A stretch of DNA of 12,660 bases from Prolixibacteraceae bacterium UBA6162 (GTDB lineage: Bacteria; Bacteroidota; Bacteroidia; Bacteroidales; Prolixibacteraceae), in the NCBI GenBank assembly GCA_002428215.1, contig DIUI01000063.1, positions 1 to 12,660 on the forward strand. The letters are read 5' to 3'. Below are positions 6,750 to 12,660 of the stretch, one piece after another. Numbering within the stretch: the stretch's first letter is position 1; each line of letters starts with the position of its first letter. Made by a program: the position numbers and the translations under genes. The notes under the pieces are model-generated. The model did not search any database. It was not told where the DNA came from and saw only the letters and a program-made list of their open reading frames with translations.

Positions 6750-6770
6750 ATTCAGGGTGAATACCTGAAT
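6750..6770. repeat. Hairpin 4: 7-bp inverted repeat
   Basis: ATTCAGG (6750-6756) pairs with CCTGAAT (6764-6770) around a 7-nt loop. It overlaps a tandem pair of TGAATACC (6758-6765 and 6766-6773), which accounts for part of the symmetry. Confidence 0.5.
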
Positions 6771-6823
6771 ACCGGGTATCTATTTGGGCCGCCTGCCTAA
6801 AGAAATGGCCGAATCATTTTCAC

Positions 6824-6831
6824 TATCTTTG
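6824..6831 (+). promoter_or_regulatory. gltX-uvrA promoter -7 element (TATCTTTG)
   Basis: TATCTTTG is an exact match to the Bacteroidetes housekeeping -7 consensus TAnnTTTG. It sits 21 nt before the gltX ATG, implying a leader of about 15 nt. No clear TTTG -33 box is seen at the usual spacing. The hairpin cluster lies upstream of this element and would not be in this transcript. Confidence 0.7.
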
Positions 6832-6852
6832 CGGCCTAAAATTTAGCCAATT

Positions 6853-8379
6853 ATGCTACAGAGAAGAGTTAGGGTACGCTTTGCGCCCAGTCCGACTGGT
6901 CCCCTGCATATGGGAGGGGTTCGCACAGCCTTGTTCAACTACCTTTTTGCGCGTCGTCACGGAGGCGATTTTCTGCTTCGCATAGAGGATACCGACCAAA
7001 CAAGGTATGTTCCGGGTGCCGAAGCGTATATTTCCGAAAGTCTTAAGTGGTGTGGTCTGATACCCGATGAGGGTCCGGGATTTGGAGGAAGTTTTGGGCC
7101 TTACCGGCAAAGTGAACGAAAAGAGTTGTATGCAAAATATATAGATCAACTGCTCGATAGCGGTTGGGCATATTATAGCTTCGATTCGGCCGAAGCGCTC
7201 GACCATTTGCGTTCTGAGGCAGAGACAAGGGGAGAAGTGTTTGCCTACAGCCAACATACCCGTTTGGGCTTGCTCAACTCATTATCGCTTTCCCCGTCAG
7301 AGGTTAAAGCCAGAATCGGGGCGGGAGAACCCTATGCGGTTCGGTTTAAGATGCCTGAAAACCTTGATGTAACCGAAAACGATCTAATCAGAGGGAGTGT
7401 TACCTTTAATACACGGGAGCTCGACGACAAAGTATTGTTTAAGTCGGATGGCATGCCCACTTACCATCTGGCCAATGTCGTTGACGACCACCTTATGCAA
7501 ATTACCCATGTAATCAGAGGTGAAGAATGGCTTCCTTCGATGCCTTTGCATATATTGCTTTACCGGGCTTTTGGCTGGGAAGCTGGCCGGCCGGAGTTTG
7601 CCCATCTGCCGCTTATATTGAAACCTCAGGGTAAAGGAAAATTGAGCAAACGCGATGGAGACAAATTGGGTTTTCCGGTATTTCCTCTTCAATGGAAGGA
7701 TCCCGAAACAGGTGATGTGTCGCGCGGCTATCGTGAAGATGGCTATTTCCCTGAAGCATTTCTGAATATTTTGGCGTTGCTGGGCTGGAATCCCGGCAGT
7801 GATCAGGAGATCTTCGGCCTGGATTCGCTGGTGCAAATTTTTGACCTCGATCGGGTGGTCAAATCGGGTTCGCGCTTCGACCCTGAAAAAGCACGTTGGT
7901 TCAACCGCACCTATCTGCAGCAAAAACCCGTTTCTGAATTGGCGTCGTTGCTTCAACCCCTCCTGTTGAAGAAGGGACTGGATCCCGACATTGCACAAAT
8001 CGAAGCGGTTGTGGGAGAGGTTAAAGACAGGTGTGATTTTATTTCAGAGTTTTGGGACCATGGGTTTTACTTTTTTCAGTCACCTTCTGATTACGATGAA
8101 AAAACAGTAAGCAAGCGCTGGACGGCGCAAACCGGTGGTGAAATGAAGGCGATAGCCGAACTTTTTCTGAGACTTGATGTCTGGGAAGCATCTGCAATAA
8201 AAACAGCTTTCTCTGAATTTATGAATGAGCAGGGCTGGAATTTTGGAGCAGTGATGAACCCGCTTCGGCTCTGTTTGGTTGGTGGCAATATGGGCCCCGA
8301 TCTTTTTCGGATTTGTGAACTTTTGGGTAAGGAGGAGACAATTCGCCGAATCAATATTGCTATAGACAAACTTGGATGA
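6853..8379 (+). CDS. gltX: Glutamyl-tRNA synthetase (class I)
   Basis: The product is 508 aa, the usual length for a Bacteroidetes GluRS, a cytoplasmic enzyme that charges tRNA-Glu with glutamate using ATP. The Rossmann-fold signature PSPTGPLHMGG places the HIGH-type motif at residues 19-22 (HMGG), followed by LLRIEDTDQTRYVPGAE, typical of GluRS/GlnRS. The KMSKS-type loop is KLSKR at 263-267. The segment FPLQWKDPETGDVSRGYREDGY right after it is an insertion I associate with Bacteroidetes GluRS. The C-terminal third is the helical anticodon-binding part. The region around WAYYSFDS lacks the Cys ligands of the E. coli-type zinc site. The ATG at 6853 puts the conserved RVRFAPSPTG near the N-terminus. 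The stop overlaps the uvrA start (ATGA), so the two are probably one operon. Only one GluRS is seen, and whether it is discriminating cannot be told here. Confidence 0.97.
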   Translation: MLQRRVRVRFAPSPTGPLHMGGVRTALFNYLFARRHGGDFLLRIEDTDQTRYVPGAEAYISESLKWCGLIPDEGPGFGGSFGPYRQSERKELYAKYIDQLLDSGWAYYSFDSAEALDHLRSEAETRGEVFAYSQHTRLGLLNSLSLSPSEVKARIGAGEPYAVRFKMPENLDVTENDLIRGSVTFNTRELDDKVLFKSDGMPTYHLANVVDDHLMQITHVIRGEEWLPSMPLHILLYRAFGWEAGRPEFAHLPLILKPQGKGKLSKRDGDKLGFPVFPLQWKDPETGDVSRGYREDGYFPEAFLNILALLGWNPGSDQEIFGLDSLVQIFDLDRVVKSGSRFDPEKARWFNRTYLQQKPVSELASLLQPLLLKKGLDPDIAQIEAVVGEVKDRCDFISEFWDHGFYFFQSPSDYDEKTVSKRWTAQTGGEMKAIAELFLRLDVWEASAIKTAFSEFMNEQGWNFGAVMNPLRLCLVGGNMGPDLFRICELLGKEETIRRINIAIDKLG

Positions 8380-11240
8380 ATCAGGAAGGTGACGAATTGT
8401 TAGACGCTCTTATGCATAACGAAGAGGAGCATAAGATATGGGTGCAGGGTGCCAGGGTGCACAATCTGCAAAATATCGACGTTGAGATTCCGCGCGATCA
8501 GCTCACTGTAATTACCGGTTTGAGTGGTAGTGGTAAATCTTCGTTGGCGTTTGATACCATTTATGCTGAGGGACAGCGGAGATATATTGAGACCTTTTCG
8601 GCCTATGCACGCTCTTTTCTGGGAAATATGGAGCGTCCCGATGTGGATAAAATTACGGGATTAAGCCCGGTAATCTCCATTGAACAGAAGGTAACGAGCC
8701 GAAACCCACGTTCAACGGTTGGCACTGTCACCGAGATTTATGACTTTCTCAGGCTTCTGTATGCCCGCGCTGCCGAAGCATTTTCCTACAATACAGGAGA
8801 GAAGATGGTCAAATACTCCGACGAGAAGATTCTGCAGCTCATTCGCGAGAAATTTTCCGGCAGCAGGATACATGTCCTTGCACCTCAGGTAAAGGGTAGG
8901 AAGGGTCATTACCGCGAACTTTTTGAGCAGATGCGGCGCAAAGGGTATCTATATGCCCGGGTCGATGGTGAGGTTAAAGAGCTAACGCACGGATTTAAAG
9001 TTGACCGGTATAAGATCCATTTTATCGAAATGGTGATTGATAAACTTGTGGTAGATGATGCTTCCGATAAAAGACTAAGGGAGAGTGTTCAGTCGGCCAT
9101 GGTTCAGGGGCAGGGCATTATTATGATACTGAATGCCGATACCGGTGAAGCCAGGTATTACAGCCGCCTGTTGATGTGCCCGACTACCGGTATTTCGTAC
9201 AACGAGCCTGCCCCGCATAACTTTTCGTTCAACTCTCCGCAGGGTGCTTGTTCAAAGTGCAACGGACTCGGAAGAATTGCCGAAATTGATATGGATAAGG
9301 TGATACCCGACAGGGATCTTTCCCTTGCCAAAGGGGGTATTGCCCCATTGGGGCTTCAGAAAAATTCACTCATCTGGTGGCAAATCGAAGCCCTGGGCGA
9401 GAAATATGATTTTGACATAAATACCCCGATAAAGGCAATTTCGGACGAGGGTCTCGACGCACTGCTGTATGGTTCGAATGAAAGAATTCAGCTCAAAAAC
9501 ACCCCTATGGGAACGAGTATGAACTATATGATGACCTTCGAGGGTATCATTAAATATATTGAAAGTCAAAGGGAAGACAATCCGGCAAAAAAGGCCCAAA
9601 AATGGGCCAACCAGTTTGTCAGGACCATTGCCTGCCCTGAGTGCGATGGGATGCGTCTGAAGAAGGAGTCATTATGGTTTAAAATCGATGGCAAGAACAT
9701 CGCTGAAGTTTCGCGTCTCGATCTGAATGAACTTGGAATCTGGCTTTCAGGATTGGAAGAGAGAATGAGCCATCGGCAGCAGCAAATTGCACACGAGGTG
9801 CTTAAGGAGATTCGCGATCGGCTTCAGTTTATGCTCAATGTTGGTCTGAATTATCTTGCACTCGACCGGCCGGCCAGCAGCTTGTCGGGTGGTGAATCGC
9901 AGCGGATTAGACTCGCCACACAGATAGGCTCGCAGCTTGTTAATGTATTGTATATTCTCGATGAACCCAGTATTGGGCTTCACCACCGCGATAACCTTAG
10001 GTTGATTGGAGCACTCAAGCAATTGCGCGACACCGGCAACACAGTAATTGTAGTTGAGCACGATCGAGATATGATGCTCAATGCCGATTATCTCATAGAC
10101 ATGGGCCCCTATGCCGGCCGGCATGGAGGCGAAGTCGTTGCAGCAGGTGTGCCTGCAACGGTATTGGCCAGTCATACCTTGACTGCCGATTATTTGACCG
10201 GTCGCAAAAAAATTGAAGTTCCCCGGCTACGGAGGGAGGGCAATGGTCATTGGTTGAGGCTTCTGGGGTGTACCGGTCATAATCTGAAGGGTGTTAACCT
10301 TGAGGTTCCATTAGGAAGAATGGTGTGTGTAACCGGTGTCTCGGGAAGTGGAAAATCGACCCTCATTAACGAAACGTTACAGCCATTGCTAAGCCAGCAT
10401 TTCTATAACTCTGTCGACGATCCGCTTCCGTTTGAAAAGATTGAGGGATTGGAACATGTTGACAAGGTGGTGGAGGTAGATCAGTCGCCGATTGGCCGCA
10501 CTCCCCGGTCCAATCCGGTAACCTATACCGGTGTTTTCTCGGATATACGCAATCTTTTTGTTCAGCTTCCTGAGTCGAAGGTGAGAGGATACCAACCCGG
10601 TCGGTTTTCGTTCAATGTGAAAGGCGGACGCTGTGAGGCATGCCAGGGAGGCGGCATGAAGGTCATTGAAATGAACTTTCTTCCGGATGTTTATGTACAC
10701 TGCGACGAGTGTCAGGGAAAACGCTACAACCGCGAAACCCTTGAAGTACGGTATAAAGGAAAGTCGATCTCAGATGTCCTCGACATGACCATAAATCAGG
10801 GGGTTGAATTTTTCGAAGCCATTCCACCTATTGCCATCAAACTAAAGACATTACAGGAGGTTGGCCTCGGTTATATTACACTCGGTCAGAGTTCTACCAC
10901 TTTATCGGGTGGTGAATCTCAGCGGGTCAAGCTATCGGCCGAACTCTCGAAACGTGATACCGGAAAAACGTTGTATATATTGGATGAACCTACCACCGGA
11001 CTCCATTTCGAAGACATAAGGGTGTTGCTGGAGGTAATCAACAAACTGGTTGAAAAGGGCAATACCGTAATAGTTATTGAGCACAATCTGGATGTTATAA
11101 AGGCTGCAGATTACATTATCGATCTTGGTCCGGAAGGAGGGCGTGATGGAGGACAAATTTTATGCAGCGGCACACCGGAAGAGATTGTTAGGGTGAATGG
11201 ATCCTATACTGCACAGTTTCTACGCGATGAGCTTGTATAA
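8376..11240 (+). CDS. uvrA: Excinuclease ABC subunit A (UvrA)
   Basis: The product is 954 aa (E. coli 940). It is the damage-recognition ATPase of nucleotide excision repair, which loads UvrB onto lesions. It has two ABC ATPase halves. The first has Walker A GLSGSGKSS (48-56), signature LSGGESQR (503-510) and Walker B LYILDEPSIGL. The second has Walker A GVSGSGKST (654-662), signature LSGGESQR (843-850) and LYILDEPTTGL. The UvrB-binding and insertion domains lie in the first half. The second zinc module is complete: Cys753, 756, 776, 779. The first is atypical: C268-P-T-T271 instead of CxxC, with Cys292 and Cys295 present. The ATG at 8376 overlaps the gltX stop as ATGA, which favours coupled translation. 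A downstream ATG at 8412 would also keep all conserved parts, so the start is slightly uncertain. Confidence 0.97.
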   Translation: MNQEGDELLDALMHNEEEHKIWVQGARVHNLQNIDVEIPRDQLTVITGLSGSGKSSLAFDTIYAEGQRRYIETFSAYARSFLGNMERPDVDKITGLSPVISIEQKVTSRNPRSTVGTVTEIYDFLRLLYARAAEAFSYNTGEKMVKYSDEKILQLIREKFSGSRIHVLAPQVKGRKGHYRELFEQMRRKGYLYARVDGEVKELTHGFKVDRYKIHFIEMVIDKLVVDDASDKRLRESVQSAMVQGQGIIMILNADTGEARYYSRLLMCPTTGISYNEPAPHNFSFNSPQGACSKCNGLGRIAEIDMDKVIPDRDLSLAKGGIAPLGLQKNSLIWWQIEALGEKYDFDINTPIKAISDEGLDALLYGSNERIQLKNTPMGTSMNYMMTFEGIIKYIESQREDNPAKKAQKWANQFVRTIACPECDGMRLKKESLWFKIDGKNIAEVSRLDLNELGIWLSGLEERMSHRQQQIAHEVLKEIRDRLQFMLNVGLNYLALDRPASSLSGGESQRIRLATQIGSQLVNVLYILDEPSIGLHHRDNLRLIGALKQLRDTGNTVIVVEHDRDMMLNADYLIDMGPYAGRHGGEVVAAGVPATVLASHTLTADYLTGRKKIEVPRLRREGNGHWLRLLGCTGHNLKGVNLEVPLGRMVCVTGVSGSGKSTLINETLQPLLSQHFYNSVDDPLPFEKIEGLEHVDKVVEVDQSPIGRTPRSNPVTYTGVFSDIRNLFVQLPESKVRGYQPGRFSFNVKGGRCEACQGGGMKVIEMNFLPDVYVHCDECQGKRYNRETLEVRYKGKSISDVLDMTINQGVEFFEAIPPIAIKLKTLQEVGLGYITLGQSSTTLSGGESQRVKLSAELSKRDTGKTLYILDEPTTGLHFEDIRVLLEVINKLVEKGNTVIVIEHNLDVIKAADYIIDLGPEGGRDGGQILCSGTPEEIVRVNGSYTAQFLRDELV

Positions 11241-11285
11241 AATAGTTAACAATGATGCACAACGCTTTGTGATTAATTTATACAA
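11233..11285. repeat. Inverted repeat at the uvrA 3' end, possible 3'-UTR structure or weak terminator
   Basis: TTGTATAAA (11233-11241, covering the uvrA stop codon) pairs perfectly with TTTATACAA (11277-11285). Inside is a smaller hairpin, CACAA (11258-11262) with TTGTG (11267-11271) around CGCT. The stems are AT-rich and no T-run follows, so terminator function is uncertain. Confidence 0.4.
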
Positions 11286-11310
11286 CTGATCTCTTTGACA
11301 GTTTCACACA

Positions 11311-11342
11311 TTTGACCAAACCGCATAGAATCGCTATTTTTA
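11311..11342 (+). promoter_or_regulatory. Candidate promoter for the nucleoside kinase gene (TTTG-N20-TATTTTTA)
   Basis: A TTTG (11311-11314) is followed after exactly 20 nt by TATTTTTA (11335-11342). This matches the Bacteroidetes -33/-7 pair except for the last base. Transcription would start near 11349 and give a leader of about 47 nt. That leader contains a small stem GTGG/CCAC (11356-11367). Confidence 0.5.
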
Positions 11343-11395
11343 ACCAAATACCATAGTGGCAGTCCACCAGGGAGCGCTACACAAAAAAGGAAAGT

Positions 11396-12660
11396 ATGAA
11401 ATTAGTGGAAATCTATTGCAAAAACAGCAACAGAACAGTAACCTATCCATTGGGTACAACCCTTCAAGAAATCGCCGATGACCAGAAAGTTAAGTTGTCG
11501 ACGGCCGTATGCGGGGCATTGGTAAACAACAAACTGAAAGAGCTTTCCTTTTCTTTAGTAAAATCGAAAACGATTGAGTTTATAGATCTCACCCATCCAG
11601 ATGGGCGCCGGATGTATATCAGGTCGTTGCTTTTTGTTTTTTATGCAGCAGTTCAGGAACTTTTTCCCGATTCGGGTATGAGCATCGAGCATGGAATATC
11701 GAGCGGATATTATGCCGAACTGAAGCAGCTGCAACGACCCTTAACCGAGGCCGATATTTTTGCCATCAGGGAGACCATGCAGGAGATTATTTCCCGGAAC
11801 GACCCATTTGAGAAACTGGGGTTAAATACGGCCGATGCTGTTACGATGCTCAGGGCACAGGGGCTGACTAATAAGGCAATGCTGTTTGAGCAGCAGGGAA
11901 CACTTTACAGCTATTTGTACAAAATGAACGGGCTTGTAAACTACTTCTACGGCCACCTGTTGCCATCGACAGGCTACATCACCAATTTTGGTCTGGAGCT
12001 TTATTATGAGGGATTGCTGCTGAGAGTTCCCCACCCACAGGACTATAAAACCCTACAGGACTCCTTGCGTCAGGATAAGTTGTTTAGCGTTTATCAGGTG
12101 CATAAAGATTGGGCCGAAATTTTAAAAGTATCCACCATTGCCGAACTTAACCAATACATTATCAATGGAAAATCGGGGGATATCATTAAAATATCTGAAG
12201 CCTTACAGGAGAAAAAGATTGCCGAAATTGCCAATGCAATAAGTTCTCATCAGCCAAAGGTAAAGGTAGTACTTGTGGCAGGCCCATCTTCGTCGGGAAA
12301 GACCACTTTCAGCAAACGGCTGGGCGTTCAATTGGCGGTAAATGGATTGTGGCCTTTCCAGATATCGCTCGACGACTATTTTGTCGACCGTCAGCATACG
12401 CCTCTCGACGAGAATGGACAGTACGACTTTGAGGCTTTGAAGGCCATAGATATTGCTTTTTTTAATGCTCAGTTGCGTGAGCTTCTCTCGGGTAAGGCAA
12501 TTGAAATTCCAAAATTCAACTTCAAAACCGGTGAACGCTATTTTGATGGGCATATACTTCAACTCGGACCGGGAAACATTCTAATTGTTGAAGGTATTCA
12601 TGGTCTGAATCCTGATTTGCTCGAGGACACCGGAGGGGTTGGTACTTACAAAATATTTCT
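11396..12660 (+). CDS. Nucleoside (uridine-type) kinase with N-terminal TGS/ThrRS-like region, 3'-truncated by window edge
   Basis: An open frame from the ATG at 11396 has no stop before the right edge; 421 codons are visible. Residues about 1-62 fit a TGS domain. Residues about 63-140 resemble the second domain of threonyl-tRNA synthetase, including ELFPDSGMSIEHGISSGYYAEL and LTEADIFAIRETMQEI. The HxxxH editing residues of ThrRS are not present (YIRSLLFVF at that place). From about 290 the protein is a P-loop kinase of the uridine kinase/phosphoribulokinase family: Walker A GPSSSGKTT (297-305), SLDDYFVDR (324-332) with the expected catalytic Asp, then IPKFNFKTGER and ILIVEGIHGLN. Such proteins are annotated as nucleoside kinases in Bacteroidetes, Clostridia and Thermotoga and are about 550 aa, so some 130 residues are missing. 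AAGGAAA just before the ATG is an acceptable ribosome-binding site. It lies 155 bp after uvrA with its own candidate promoter. Confidence 0.9.
   Translation, partial: MKLVEIYCKNSNRTVTYPLGTTLQEIADDQKVKLSTAVCGALVNNKLKELSFSLVKSKTIEFIDLTHPDGRRMYIRSLLFVFYAAVQELFPDSGMSIEHGISSGYYAELKQLQRPLTEADIFAIRETMQEIISRNDPFEKLGLNTADAVTMLRAQGLTNKAMLFEQQGTLYSYLYKMNGLVNYFYGHLLPSTGYITNFGLELYYEGLLLRVPHPQDYKTLQDSLRQDKLFSVYQVHKDWAEILKVSTIAELNQYIINGKSGDIIKISEALQEKKIAEIANAISSHQPKVKVVLVAGPSSSGKTTFSKRLGVQLAVNGLWPFQISLDDYFVDRQHTPLDENGQYDFEALKAIDIAFFNAQLRELLSGKAIEIPKFNFKTGERYFDGHILQLGPGNILIVEGIHGLNPDLLEDTGGVGTYKIF

Larger units (their letters stand above)
6365..6852. other. Divergent intergenic region between the ECF sigma gene and gltX (488 bp)
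   Basis: No convincing gene is seen here. From left to right it holds the sigma leader and ECF promoter (6393-6420), a direct-repeat pair (6426-6453), a plus-strand TACCTTTG motif (6526-6533), four inverted repeats (6598-6770), and the gltX promoter (6824-6831). A 130-codon plus-strand frame crosses part of it, but it overlaps the sigma gene antisense, is unlike any protein I recognise, and runs through the hairpins. Confidence 0.7.

Noticed and set aside
7384..7998. A 204-codon minus-strand frame
   Set aside because: It is fully antisense to the catalytic part of gltX, so it is a shadow of a highly conserved gene.

Overview
The window looks like chromosomal DNA of a Bacteroidetes (Bacteroidia) bacterium, probably of the Bacteroidales/Marinilabiliales type. 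The grounds are a TATCTTTG promoter element of the Bacteroidetes TAnnTTTG class before gltX, weak or absent Shine-Dalgarno sequences, a sigma/anti-sigma/outer-membrane-barrel cassette of the kind common in this phylum, the TGS-ThrRS-like nucleoside kinase fusion, and moderate GC. No mobile element, CRISPR array, tRNA or rRNA was found.

Layout. (1) Bases 1-2042, plus strand: the 3' part of a penicillin-acylase-family Ntn hydrolase, cut by the left edge. (2) Bases 2071-2778, minus strand, convergent with it: PepE, the S51 Asp-dipeptidase, with its triad intact. (3) Bases 2868-6364, minus strand: a four-gene envelope-regulation block. Read 5' to 3' it encodes an ECF sigma factor, a single-pass anti-sigma-like protein, and two paralogous small outer-membrane beta-barrel proteins. 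(4) Bases 6365-6852: a 488-bp divergent intergenic region with the sigma promoter at one end, the gltX promoter at the other, and four hairpin-forming inverted repeats between. (5) Bases 6853-11240, plus strand: gltX (glutamyl-tRNA synthetase) overlapping uvrA (excinuclease subunit A) by an ATGA junction. (6) Bases 11396-12660, plus strand: a nucleoside/uridine kinase-like protein with an N-terminal TGS/ThrRS-like half, cut by the right edge.

The most notable observation is a pair of near-identical ECF-type promoters, TGTAACA-N15-CGTCTT. One lies just upstream of the sigma gene and one just upstream of the first barrel gene, with identical spacing. This predicts an autoregulated sigma factor that also directly drives the adjacent outer-membrane protein through an internal promoter. 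The anti-sigma-like protein has a tandemly duplicated cytoplasmic module of about 58 residues, one transmembrane helix and a periplasmic tail. This suggests an envelope-sensing circuit whose output includes the barrel proteins; its signal is unknown.

The remaining genes are housekeeping: translation and DNA repair (gltX-uvrA), peptide turnover (pepE) and nucleotide metabolism (kinase). They show no functional link to the sigma block other than adjacency.
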